Of a DNA stretch of 64,000 nucleotides, positions 35,844 to 47,923 are shown in pieces (the first letter of the stretch is position 1; every line of letters starts with the position of its first letter). A program made the position numbers and the translations under genes. Below the pieces are notes generated by a model that saw only the letters and a list, made by a program, of their open reading frames with translations, was not told the origin of the DNA and did no database searches. Source of the stretch: Cheilinus undulatus. Taxonomy: Eukaryota; Chordata; Actinopteri; Labriformes; Labridae. The DNA lies in assembly GCF_018320785.1 (NCBI RefSeq), contig NC_054866.1, positions 31,783,000-31,846,999 of the forward strand, read 5' to 3'.

Positions 35844-35895
35844 ATTTTTCTGGAATCTTTTTTGTGGTCTTTTTTGTTTTCTTCTTCGGAGGCAT
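35844..35895 (-). CDS. ccdc153: ccdc153 exon 1 (start codon)
   Basis: ATG at 35,895 opens MPPKKKTKKTTKKIPEK. The MPPK start and lysine-rich leader are typical of CCDC153. Without splicing the frame stops eight codons later. A GTAATA donor after AAA T gives the phase that fits exon 2 across an 87-base intron. Exact transcription start is unknown; an X-box lies 120 bases upstream. Confidence 0.87.
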
Positions 35896-36014
35896 GATTT
35901 CTCTCAAAACCCCTTAGACCTTAAGCCCAAACAAGCTTCCCTCAATGAATGGGAACACACTTGTATACACAGGGATGAGCTTTTGTTGCCTGCTGGGCCT
36001 TGGTTGCTGAGTGG

Positions 36015-36028
36015 GTTGCCATGGCACC
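36015..36028. promoter_or_regulatory. RFX X-box
   Basis: GTTGCCATGGCACC differs by one base from the palindromic X-box GTTGCCATGGCAAC bound by RFX factors, which drive cilia genes. It lies 120 bases upstream of the ccdc153 start codon, the usual position for such sites. Confidence 0.75.
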
Positions 36029-36068
36029 AGCTGTCCAGCTTGATTGATAGTTGACTGACTTTATTAAC

Positions 36069-36075
36069 AGCCAAT
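36069..36075 (+). promoter_or_regulatory. CCAAT box
   Basis: AGCCAATGA sits about 45 bases from the X-box on the cbl-facing side. NF-Y sites commonly accompany X-boxes. It could serve either gene. Confidence 0.45.
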
Positions 36076-36875
36076 GACAACCCGACTGGGGCACTTTTGC
36101 CTTTTACATCGTGCACACTTGGCCATGCAATTGGATATTTACTTTCAATAGGAGACACATTTAAGCGTCTTTTGTTGTTAGGAGTGACCAACTCTAGCGC
36201 TGTGGGGTTTCAAGGCTGCATTCAGCATCTCCTCCACGTTTTATGAATGCTGGAAGGACTCAAGCACGCGCCCGAGTACATTCAAGACTCGTGAACGCGC
36301 AGAGGGAAGGCGTGGAGTTTGGGATGTGAAGGGGGTGGGGGGCAAACGGAAGGGGACGTACAGGAAAGGAAAGGGCCGCACATACACGTCACGGGGGAAA
36401 CAAGAAAATACTAAGCAATGTTTAATTTTCGCATGTATTTATTTTCTCGTGTTCCTGATATGTCTGTGAGGCGTTCGCAGTTTTCGGTGCAACTTCCGCT
36501 GTCCGGTCATCGGTGAGTGCTCCGTGTCGTCAGCCTCACAGCCCGCAGAGGAGGTCTGACACTGTCACACAGCCACTCAACTTCCCGTCAAGACACAGCA
36601 CAGGCGAAACGAGCTGCCACTGCTGACAAAAAAAAAGGGAACGACATCGGAGTTTGTCAAGAGAAGAGGACACACGTCAGTCCACGGGGTTTCTGGACAG
36701 AGAGACGGTGCTGTTGCCCCCCAGCCGAGAGCGAGCGGAGTCAGGTCTGTGCTCTGCTAATTAGCCTGCGTGGGTCCCCGCAGAGAGACAGCACGGCTAG
36801 CTGCAGCACACAGCGGCTGCACAGGGTGTGAGGGACTTGTTTTAGCCACAATCGCGTTTTCATCTCACAAAGCTG

Positions 36876-36911
36876 ATGCTAGGTTAACTGATGGGAGCCT
36901 TTATGCGATAG
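36876..36911 (+). other. cbl: two minimal upstream ORFs in the cbl leader
   Basis: ATG CTA GGT TAA (36,876-36,887) and ATG GGA GCC TTT ATG CGA TAG (36,891-36,911) are the last ATGs before the cbl start; the 187 bases between are ATG-free. They count only if transcription starts upstream of 36,876, which the sequence does not prove. Confidence 0.5.
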
Positions 36912-37098
36912 CCATCCCAGCCGCCCTCTACCCCCTGCCAGACCCTGGCTCGGATTCGCCACTCGGGCGCTGTCCTCGCCGGGGGGTGCCGGATCACCAC
37001 CGCCCGGTCCAGCTAACGCCAGGCGGCGGTTCGGTCCCCCTGACCCCTGCACTGCCTCGCCTGTCTGCCGCTCTGGCCGACCTTAGTCGAGCTCCGAC

Positions 37099-37245
37099 AT
37101 GGCAGGGAACCTCAAGAAAGGCGGAGGACTCATCGGTATGATGAAGGATGCCTTCCAGCCCCACCATCACCACCTCCACTCCCATCACCAGCCTGGGGCC
37201 GTGGACAAAAAGACAGTGGAGAAATGCTGGAAACTGATGGACAAG
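37099..37245 (+). CDS. cbl: cbl exon 1
   Basis: ATG at 37,099 has a purine at -3 and G at +4. It encodes 49 residues: [20 protein letters not shown], then a [13 protein letters not shown]is-rich patch, then [15 protein letters not shown], the first helix of the TKB four-helix bundle. The exon ends in phase 0 before a consensus GTACGT donor. The Gly/Ser-rich linker between MAGN and LIG is much shorter than I recall in mammals (three Gly here). Confidence 0.97.
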
Positions 37246-40200
37246 GTACGTAAGTCAGCTAGTGATCAACGCCAACTAGCGTGAATGTTAGCAACCGCTG
37301 TGGAAACAGAGGGAGACTGCTAGCTACCAGAAGCTAACTAGCGTTAAGCTAGCTAATCTGCTGCAGGTCTGTTGTCGCTAACGCCAGCGAAACTAGTCAG
37401 CTGGGAAACATGGTTAGCTTGCGTCTGCTAATTAGCTGATCTAACTGCATCATGTTGTGTCATTTTAAAGATGGGATTTAAAACAACCTTATACAAACGA
37501 CTAAAACAACGTCCACAAAAAAGAGCAAAGGGATTTTGTAAACATCTGCTTTAGGAGCGTTGCCTCTATGCTAACTGTTTTGTTGTCACATCTTGTACAT
37601 GTGCATTGTTTGACCACCGTTTTATTCTAGAATTACCGTAGACATTAACAAATAAGGTTGGCGGACGTCATGCAACCAAGGAGTTGAATTTAGCTAATGT
37701 AAGGGGAATATTGAAAGTAAAAGAGCTCCAAGTACATTAAAAGTCTTTCCTGTTCATTTTTTTTATGAAGGACTACAGTCAACACTCTATAACCCAATAG
37801 AGAAAAATCAGAGAAAAAAATACCAAGAAATCTGTCCTTATAACAAGGCCAATTATGCTCTTTCACAGGGGAGACTCATTTCACAGCTTAACTTCTCGGA
37901 AAAGTCTGCAGCAGTTTGACCCCCAGTTTCCTGTGAGATTCACACTGCAATATTCGAGTGAATAGGAAGACAAGACACTCTTTTGTGTCTTCTCTTCCTC
38001 TTTGAGGCCTTAGTTCAGAGCTCTGTTAAGGGACTTAGCCAAAGCTATTATTTAAGAAACCACTTTCCAGTTTATTTTACACAGCTAGCATCTGTGGTTC
38101 ATTGTCAGATGGACTTTTCTCCACATTTATTGAAGTACAAAATACGAATAAGAGGTACTGTAGCTGACACAGATCAAAAAACATCAGTTACACCACCACG
38201 TTTGTTCTAAAAAATCTTTTGTGTACGTCTCTGTATCATGAAATGTAATCCAGATCAGATGACTGCACAGCTGACCTTACATTGCTTTAACCATCTGCAC
38301 AGTCAGGTTAGCTTTTTACAGTCCACAGTGTAAGAATAATTTACTACATTCATCTGACCCGGTTAAACAGTTATTGATAGTACCGGTGTGGTGAGAACAG
38401 AATATCTTACCTGCAGAACAAGCTAGAAGATAAAGTATATTTACCTTACCGGAATGATGAAAATAGCCAGGGAAATGGTATACAGCACTGTCTGAATGAA
38501 AACCACAGCCCAACATGTGCTCTTGACCTACACCTGCAGAATAACATCTTTGTTTTTCTCTGAAAAGGCCTCCTGCAGAGAATAAGGTTAAATTTTATCA
38601 GAATTATGTCACATTAGGCTCTATCTGGATTACCTATTCTGAAAGTGTTTAACACAACAAACCTGTTATTCTGTCTGAAACTTTGTCCAAAGGTTAGTTT
38701 TTTAGTTTGGTCACCTGTATCTAGTTGGAACTTTGTAAAGTTTGAAACTTGACAATGCCACATGCTTCAGGATAATTTACTTTAAATGACCCACCAGCCA
38801 GAATTGGACAAATAGGCTACATTTGGATAGTTTATTTTTGGTGAGTTAATCAAATCTGTCAGGCATGTCCTCATCAGGTAATTTTGGGTCCATCAGGGCA
38901 TTTGTGTCTTACGTTTACTGGAAAAATTTATCTATTTATATGCAGCTTAGCTCAGTGATGCATTTTTCTGAGCTTGTCTGGCTGTCATAGAAGGTGTTAT
39001 CATGTACTTAAAAAGAGAAGAATTTGACGTTTATACTCTTTATTTGTATTTATTAATCACCCTCTATAAGTGAGTTATCAGCTAGCAGAGCGCTGACCCC
39101 AAACACAGTGTTCATTGCAGTCTTATCTTGTAGCAGTGCTACTGGATAACATGCATATAATTTTGTTGTTCACTGTAGTTTTTTATCAGACTACCTAGCA
39201 TGAGCATCAATAATTATGAATTTTCATGTCTGCAGTGAGTTTCAGACTTGATTTCTGAGCTCCGCAGAAATGAAAAACTAAATCTTTGTTTTTATAGCTG
39301 TCTTAAAAGTTACATGAGCCAGCTTTATTCAAGTTAATTATCCTTTAAGGCACTGGATGTACAAAAAGTACCCGGTTATTCTATGCCAGGTGTGAATGAG
39401 ACTGGAAAAACTGAAAGAAAAGAGAAAAAGATGAGTGGAATGCAGCGTAGCGTGGAGACAGTCAATATTTCACTCAAGCCTTGATTGGCATTGACGTCTG
39501 AGAGCACTCAGTTGTTTTGGCCTTGTACGTGTGCAAGCATGCATGCGTATTTGGCAGAGTTATGGGTACAAGTGTTAGCATGGTAGATGATAATGTTAGT
39601 GATGTAACCTTGGCAACAGTCTTATCTGGTGGCAGACATAAGCAGGGTAGACCGTCTGCATTTAGAGGCCAGGAAAGGGGTTAAATGAGAGAGGGCACAG
39701 TGTTGGTAATGACACTGAAGGAAAGGCTTGCTTTCTTTTAGTTCAGTTGGACATGTATGCAGATTAATTATTGGCTCTCATCCAGACAAACCACAGGCAA
39801 AGTACCAAAAATACCTTCAGGATACAAAATGGTCTTCAACATTTGGTTCTGATGAAGCTTTAGGCTTGCTCTCTCAGTTGGGCTGTATTATTAAAAATGT
39901 AACTGAGAAAACTATAAACAAAATGCCTGTATTTCTCATTAGTGAAATGCTAAACTAGCCTCTTGACAATCCCTACTTTCTTTCTAAAATTTGTATCCAC
40001 AAATAAAAAGTCAAAGTTCATTATATCAGTTCCATTGACACTTGTTAGTGGTGAGAAGTTGACCTTTTGCTGTCTAGACACCAACAGGCCCACAAGCTAA
40101 AAACATTTTGCACATTGGGAAATCAGAACTTCTTAAAATACACTACTGTCTGGTGTGACCTCGTTCTTTTCAGGGAGGCATTTGATGCAGTGATCATGAA

Positions 40201-40801
40201 GCAACTGGCCCCTTTCACATACTAAAATCAAATATTTCTCATATCGTACACCTTCAGTACTGTCATTTTAGAGACACTTTTGATATGGAGAGGGAGGTAA
40301 AGATGCTGGATAATTAAAAACAATGATCCAAAATGAAAAGCTTACCTGTGGTTGACACAGAAGAAATTCAGAGGAGCTGATCAGTTATATCAGATTAAAA
40401 ACAAATATTGATGATAACGTTTAACTTTTCATAAACTATAAACTGATTTGTTTTATCCTATAAATAAACAAACATGCTAAATTAAACACAGAAATTCTTT
40501 GTCAAATTGGCCCATTAAATCCTGTAAAAAGTAGCTTCTATTTATGATGATAATAAATTTGATTTCTTGTGTGTTTCACTTGGGATGCACTTACTCTAGG
40601 GCTAGTTACCCCATATATTGTTGAAGCCTACTTTTCCACCCTCCCCATTCCTGCACTCGGTGCCCCAAGCCCAACCGGGCCAGGGCATATATACGTCATC
40701 ACTAGGATTGAGCAGTATCGAATTTTTAATTCAGTTAAACCTTATTTTACCATGGTATACAGCACTACCTTTATGTAAATTGGTTAAAAATAAGATTTGG
40801 T

Positions 40802-40974
40802 GGCACGCCGGTAGTCAAGTGGTTAAGGTGTGCGCCATGTACGTAAGCGACCCGGGTTCGAATCCGATTTCCTGCATGTCTCTCCCCGCTCTCTTCCCTG
40901 TTTCCTACTCTATCCACTGTCCTATCAAATAAAGGCAAAAGGGCCAAAAATAAATCTTAAAAAAAATAAAAACA
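40802..40974 (+). mobile_element. tRNA-derived SINE, well preserved
   Basis: A 16-bp duplication (AAAAATAAGATTTGGT) flanks it at 40,786-40,801 and 40,975-40,990. The head has an A box (TAGTCAAGTGG at 40,812) and a perfect B box (GGTTCGAATCC at 40,855). The body has a CTCTCCCC-rich segment and the tail is AATAAA/A-rich. This is the best-preserved of four family members here and shows the plus-strand polarity of the family. Confidence 0.92.
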
Positions 40975-41800
40975 AAAAATAAGATTTGGTAATACTTCTT
41001 TTGCCTGTTTAAAACAGTGATATGAAGTCGTTCACAAACTTCACTGGTTAACTTAAAGACTTTAGGACAGAGGCTCAAATGAAGTTGTTTTCTCTTTTGT
41101 CCTCTTCCTCTGTAAGCAATGACGCACATTCATGCTTTTCCTCTTCTCATTTTGCTCAGTGGTTGTTTAAACAGCAGCCTTATAACACAACTATTACAAG
41201 GCAGGATCTGATAATGTGAAGTACTGTTTTGTGTGCCTTAAGTCCTTGGTTCCCAACTTGGGGTCCAGGGCGCCCTTAAGGGGGACACCCAATATTTCAG
41301 GAAGTGGATGCCCTGTCTGCTCTGAGGTTGAAAAAAATTTTTTTACATAGTAACTAAAATAATACTTAAACACTTATGAATAGTTCATACACAGGTCTAT
41401 GGGTCCTTTATGTTTTTAATGCATTGTTTGTTACTTAAACACACTAGCTGTATTCTGTTACTGTGTGCTTAATGTTGAGTGGACTGTGTCCAGCTCCATG
41501 GCTGGAAGGTGTTGCGCTGCTCTGTCTGAAACAATGACAAAACTTCTTCAGTTTCAATCAAAACTTGTAAGGCAGCGCAATGTGTGCAACAGCGGCAAGC
41601 TTTGTCATGCAGGGAGTTGAGCTTTAAGGCTTTTCATTTTATTCCTCAACAATGATTTACCTCCAGGAGGTTTGATGTTTTTATACTGCACATTGTGGAT
41701 TGCGCTTTAGCAAGCTGTAAATTACAGATGAACAGATATCAGATATAAATGATGTTTATCTGTTGTATGCAATCCACTTTATGCTAGCATCTAGTATATG

Positions 41801-42715
41801 TAGGGCCCTCTGAAATCCCCCCCCCAATTCTGTTTTAATTTTGTGGAATTCATTTTTTAACCTTTCCACTAATTTTACCATAAAAAGAGTGTCTTGTTTA
41901 TGTAAATGAATAAAAATTTCACTGATAAAATAGAAATAAACTTAAATTTATTGAAAAAGGTCACCAGTTGGCCCAGGAGCCGTTGTTTGGATAACCCTGA
42001 TATAAAACAACTATCACCTATTTAACAGTCAGATATTTCCAACATTTTAAGACACATCCACATGTATAATCACATCCTAACTGATGTTTATAATGTAAAT
42101 GAAGAAATCCTTCTTTTCTCTCAAACACAGTGACTTAAAAATAGACTTAATAAGAAAAGTAACATTAAAGCTAAATGTTTAAAAGTAAACCTGTTATCTA
42201 AACTTTCTTTACTCTCGCAGTCTGTAACAGTCCATGCAGTTTGATGCTGCATTGTTCTACTCCTGACTGTAACGGCTCTCTACTCGTCTCTCTCCATCCT
42301 TGCTGTCTGTCCGTCTGCCTCATATCAGGTATCACACGTATTGGCTCGTTAAGCAACCAAAGGGAACTACAATATCTACGGGAGGAATTATTACACTAAT
42401 TGTTACTTGAATTTAACATCATTTAGACAGCGGGACTTCATAAAATCTCGAGTCTGTCCGACTCAAGTTTGAAGCCAACGAGGGGTGAGCAGGTCCTCAA
42501 GTTGTGACTTCAGCTGTGTGCCCTGCGCACAGACACACCTCTCTCTCTCTGTGAGTCTCTGGTGTTATGTTCCTTTTTCTAAAAAAAAAATACAGCATTT
42601 CAGTCAAATTAATTTAATTTCTGCGATTTCAGCATCAAATAGTAAATTCCATTTTTATTTGCCAATTCTGCGATTCCGTCTGTGATTCCCTTAACATGGA
42701 AATCATAGGGCCCTA
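41801..42715. mobile_element. hAT-like non-autonomous DNA transposon (TAGGGCCCT ends)
   Basis: The left end TAGGGCCCTCTGAAATCC mirrors the reversed right end TAGGGCCCTATGATTTCC. TATATG flanks both sides, and an 8-bp repeat TATATGTA is possible if the terminal TA belongs to the target. No transposase is encoded. The interior has no recognisable gene. Confidence 0.8.
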
Positions 42716-43170
42716 TATATGTAGCAGGTGATCAAATAAGACAGCACAGAAATCGGGCCTTTTGGACATACCCTGAACTGATTTTATGGTCAGATGTGAG
42801 AGAAAATGTTTCCATATTTGGAGTGTTACAAAGTAAGAATAGTTTTTAAAAACATTGGTATGAACATGGGTTTATCGACTAAGTTGTCATTGTAAACATT
42901 GGTATCTGCCCTGATTTTTACAATCGGTGCATCTCTGCTGTAAATGTCACAGTTTGACTTCAGAGAGGACCGTAGTGTGGTGCCATCTCATGACGCGATA
43001 GTACAATGGTGTTCAAATAGTGACTCCTTTTTTAAAGGATTTCTGTCTTTTTATTGCATTTCCAACCACAGGTAATCGCGATGCTGCTTAAAATGGACAC
43101 ACACTTGTAGGGAACTCAGTCCAAACATAACTCTGCTTTTTTCATGATGGTCTTCAAAGCTATTTTCAGA

Positions 43171-44539
43171 TAGGGCTGGGCGATTATGGCAAAAATCATA
43201 ATCACAATTAATTGAACTCTTTTCCTCGATTACGGTTAATGGATGGTTAGTCCACCCCATGCCTCGGTTTGTGCTCCAAATATTTGTATAATTTTAAAAC
43301 AAATAACTAAAATTTTGTATATTCTAAAGTTTAATGCATCAATCTTGTGTACTTCCAGAACAAAATATTTGGCTTAATCTATAAAATTTTGTTCTCTTTA
43401 AACAGTTTTGTGCCCTTGTAGTAATTAAACCAGAGTGGTGCTGATTCCAGTGTGACTGGCCATTTTCAAATGAATTTTCCTGGTCTCAACTCCTGATAAA
43501 GATTTGAGATTTCACATATTTTCTTTCCTTAAAATCTGTCATTGACATTAGTTACTGACATTGACTTGAGTTACAATTAAGCATCAACATGGGTAATATA
43601 GCAAAAACTACCACAGACTGTTTTATAGGAAAACTAACCTTTATCTGAAAAAAGTCACAAAAATGATCATTCCTTTTAATGATCATATTCCTTGTTGCAA
43701 TAATAAAGATAATATTTTAAGTTTTTGTCGCAGATGTTTCTTATATTAATCATAGCTTAATTAATGCTATCTGTTTTTATCGGGGTGTTTTTTTCACAAA
43801 ATTAAACTAACATAACCCCCCCCACAGGTTACACACACAGCTGCTCACCTGTTTCTCACTTGTTCTGCTAACTTTCTCTCCCTAACTGTGTTTCTGCTTT
43901 AGTGTTATCATCAGTAGCCTTATTTATTAAATTGCCTTTCAACTGACATCTTCATTTTTTTTTCACCCGGGATTTGATTTAAAACAGCTGATCAGCACGT
44001 GGGAGTTTGTTGTTTTATTGATTCACGATAAGAACCAGCGCAGTAACTCGATGGAGTTTCTTCATACAGTCACAAACTAAACAATGGCAGAAGCTGACGT
44101 TTAACAGGAGAGGATGCATTCACAGGAGAGACCTGATGAAACAGTATGCAGAGCGAGTGACCACTGCATACTTATCGATTGATCACGGATGGCACAGATC
44201 TCCATAATTAGATATCTTTGGGGTTAATTTACTAATGTGTGACACCCAGATAAGATTGTTTGGTCAGCGCTGTATATATGTAACCTTGTTCATGTGTATC
44301 ATACAAACACCAGCCTGATGCTTAGAGAGAGAGAGGAATGCTCAAAGCGAGCCCCCTCTTGCCCGCCCCGCAGTTTGAGTAGCATTTCTGTGTAGTTTTG
44401 GATGGGGCCCTAATGCCCCAGCATTAATGGAGAGATTTACAAGGGGACAAAACTGAAATAACCGACACAGCAGGTTTATGTCGGTTATTGGCTCTAAATG
44501 TCGGTTTTGATTATTTTTTTTATTAATCGCCCAGCACTA
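43171..44539. mobile_element. hAT-like non-autonomous DNA transposon (1.37 kb)
   Basis: The left end TAGGGCTGGGCGATTATGG mirrors the reversed right end TAGTGCTGGGCGATTAATA. The flanks TTTTCAGA (43,163-43,170) and TTTTTAGA (44,540-44,547) are an 8-bp duplication with one mismatch. The GCTGGGCGAT end is one I associate with abundant fish elements. The interior is AT-rich and non-coding. Confidence 0.82.
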
Positions 44540-46257
44540 TTTTTAGATACCCTGAGATAAGGTACTTCTGTGTTACCGCCCAACCTTAGTCATCACATTT
44601 AGTGACATGCAGTTTACAAGATATGTGACTCAACACAGTGGAGAAAAATCAAGGAAATGTGACGGTAACATTACACGCTGCAGTGGCCTATTTTGGTTAG
44701 TTTTGGTCTGATACAGCCTTTTAGTACCTCACTATCATTTGAAATAATTGGTCCCACCTATTACATGTTGTGTGTACCTTGCTCACTCATGGGCAGTCTT
44801 CTTCCATCCATGCCAGGGCTAAGGAAATGTGCCATGCCTCAGGACAGTACAGGTCACTCACAGACTGGACTTTGGGGCTCAAGTATGCTTGGGCAAGGTA
44901 TGGTTTAACTAGTGTGAGTGGGCAATTATAAACAATAAGCTGGCATGTTGGGTCTCATTTTCTCACAACAAACCAGTGGCTTGCAAAAATAATGGGCAGT
45001 TTTTTTTAACCCTACTTCCCTGCAGCTCTGTTCCTGCCATATTTCTTTCTAAACCTCTTGCACAATTATTGGAGAAAAAATTGGCCAAATCCACAAAAAG
45101 AATGAGCCACGTCCTGTTGGTGACATGCAATTGTTCCGTCAGAGTTGCACCGAAGAGCCCAGGTTCAGATCAGGGCATGAGACTCTGGATTTTTCTAAAG
45201 GAGTGTTTTTTGAGTTAGAGAGGAAGTTAATCTTAAATTTAGAGATAACCATGTCTATACAGAGCTTAATATTAGTGTTAATGTTCCAGCCTGTCTGCTG
45301 GCATCTTCTGTAATGGTCAACGAGGGGACTGAGAGTCAGTGCAGCAGTACCATGGGATGGCTGAGGACAGGTTGAACATTACTTAGGATGTACCATACTG
45401 GTGAACATCTTTGGCTCAGTTTCAATGTTTTATGAAGCCATCTAATCGAAGATTATCTCCCTGCTCAGCCATTACAGAGCAAATCCTCTGATATGTCAAT
45501 GATTAATGAGTGCAGGTTCTTGTAGATTGTTTGTAGGTTTTTTAATGCTGGGCCAATTTATTTCTTCTTATGCACTTGTGTTAGCTAAAGCTTATATCCT
45601 CATTGTCAGTATGAGTCTGTGCTTCAGCTGTTCATATTTGCAAGGCAATCATACTGAAATGTTGAGCAAAGAGAATTTATATTTTTTCATGCAGAAGTGG
45701 TGTAGGACGTGCAGATTGAAATGAGGAAGTGTAAACATGGACTGCTTCTCTAAACATGCTGAAAAAGTGCAGTCAGACTGTGGTAACCTCTGTTTGTTGA
45801 AATGCTAGTTGAAAAATAAGACAAGGCATGCCTATAAAAAGTACAGTCAGTAAATAAAGAAATGAAGATGATAAGACTCGCAATAAGATCAAAGAATGCA
45901 GATCTGCCTTTTCCCTTAAATCTTTCTATGCAAATAAAAAAGGAAGTGTTTGACACTGAGGAAATAACTCCGGATTCCATAAGGGAATAAATCAATGTAT
46001 CTCTGCATTTTCCATTATCTAATGCATAGACTTGCCACACTCCGAAAGCTTGCCTCTGACAGGGCTTTTAGAGGCCTTTCTCTCAGTCTTCACCTTTGCT
46101 GGCACTTTCCATTCTGCATGTCTCCTCTCTGGGCTCTCTGACAGTATACAGCACTACAGATAAGTGGTCTAATGCAGAAAAGAGCTGTATTATGCAAGAC
46201 TCTGTCCATAAAGTATAAATAATGTCTTACTGATACAGAATAGAAATGCCTTTTTGA

Positions 46258-46653
<396 letters not shown>

Positions 46654-47923
46654 TAAGAAAGTGGAAATAAATGACTATATCTCAAATAAATTAGGTATGA
46701 ATTTAGCTGTAAGTTGGATGAAAGCAGCATAATTGGAGTTTCTCCATTCTCTTCTGAGTCATTGTGTTGACTCCCATTTTCAGACGATAGCTGCTGCATC
46801 ACAAACACTTCACACCTCCAGTTCTTTCATTCATTTTGAGTTATTACGTCTGAGCGTGAACAACAGCACCCTTCCCCAGCCCTTAGGGGCGGTTGTAGCC
46901 TGAGATACATCAAAAACAAGAATAGAGAGGTGTTGTGGTTTGAGCATGTGAGCTCCTCTGTGGTCAGGATGGCGCTTAATCTACAGCTGCCTGCCTGCCT
47001 GCCTGTCACTGTTTCTGTGCCTCTTTATCTCTACCATCAAATTCAACATTCTCTTCTCATATAGCTGTCTTATTGTAATGCTTTTGTTCCTGAAATCACA
47101 CTGTCTCATCTCTCTCTTTCCCCTGTCACTTATCTCTCCCTGTCCCTGAAGAAAACAGGCCCACATAATGGAGTTCATATTAGATCTATTTGAAGGGACT
47201 TCTAGAAGCATGATTAATGAGATATTGTACTTGTTGTACTGGTTTTAGAAACACCAATTGAGACAGGGGATTCTTTTGAAGACAGAAGATACTGCTAAAA
47301 ACCCCAAAACTAAACGGAGCTACTTTTAAGCACAGTTCTGTTCAAACAAGTTTATCTCATTAACACGGTTGTGTTAATGAGACGGCTCTCTTAGATGCCG
47401 ACCACTTTTCTTTTATAATTTTTTGTTTTTCTGTAAGCTTTGGGATGAAGCTGGATGATATTGTTAAAAGTATTATTGTTATTATGTAATGAGATAGTAG
47501 TATGATGGATGGATTCATGAGGTTTTCTCTAAATGTCTTTGATTAAGGATTAAAGCCAGAGAAAAATACTAAACCTGTAAATGCATCCTCACCTTCCTTT
47601 GTCATCAAGACTTCTTTTCTCTGTCTGCTCTTGCTCTTCTCTTCAGAAATGGAAAATAATTTTCCAAGCAGAGTAGATGCTAGCAAAAAAAAAAAACTTC
47701 ATGACAAGTGTTGAAATATTGTGTAGTTTGTGGTCTTAATAGAGTTTAAATCAGTATGAACCAGATCACAAACAGGCAACAGAACTCTTAAGCTGGTCTT
47801 AGATTAGGTGTGTGAAACGTGCATTTGAGCAGTTTCATGGCCTGATTTTCATTTCGGTTGCATGTTCACCAGACTAGGCTGTCAGGCTGCTTGTGTGAGC
47901 ACTGTGTCTCACACGCCTGATAT

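Larger units (their letters stand above)
29474..35895 (-). other. ccdc153: ccdc153 (drc12) locus
   Basis: Six exons on the minus strand join with consistent phases into a 197-residue protein, close to the roughly 210 residues of mammalian CCDC153. It starts MPPKKKTKKTTKK, matching the lysine-rich MPPK start of the family. It continues as an almost uninterrupted charged coiled coil (residues about 20-155) and ends with a short segment containing FGL. CCDC153 has been renamed DRC12, a component of the nexin-dynein regulatory complex of motile cilia and flagella. The six exons are all below the usual size for simple ORF detection. The gene is head-to-head with cbl, as I recall in human. A Tc1 element sits in its second intron. 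Confidence 0.9.
35896..37098. promoter_or_regulatory. divergent ccdc153/cbl promoter
   Basis: Only 1,203 bases separate the two opposed start codons. The ccdc153-proximal part (35,900-36,180) is of ordinary composition and carries an X-box and a CCAAT box. From about 36,240 onward CpG becomes frequent, marking the CpG-island promoter and leader of cbl. No TATA box stands out. Long GTG-initiated reading frames across the cbl side reflect high GC rather than genes. Confidence 0.8.

Noticed and set aside
35904..36191. 95-codon minus-strand frame upstream of the ccdc153 start
   Set aside because: It spans the X-box and CCAAT promoter motifs and resembles no known protein. The MPPK start at 35,895 lies in a separate exon that fits the family.
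36517..37141. Long plus-strand frames over the cbl leader
   Set aside because: They begin at GTG rather than ATG and reflect GC-rich CpG-island sequence; the true start is the ATG at 37,099.
39604..39617. X-box-like GTAACCTTGGCAAC in cbl intron 1
   Set aside because: Plausible half-sites, but over 2 kb inside an intron with no supporting motif; chance match is likely.
40802..40870. Functional tRNA gene suggested by perfect A and B boxes
   Set aside because: It is the head of a SINE with a body, A-rich tail and 16-bp target duplication; the cloverleaf is not completed.
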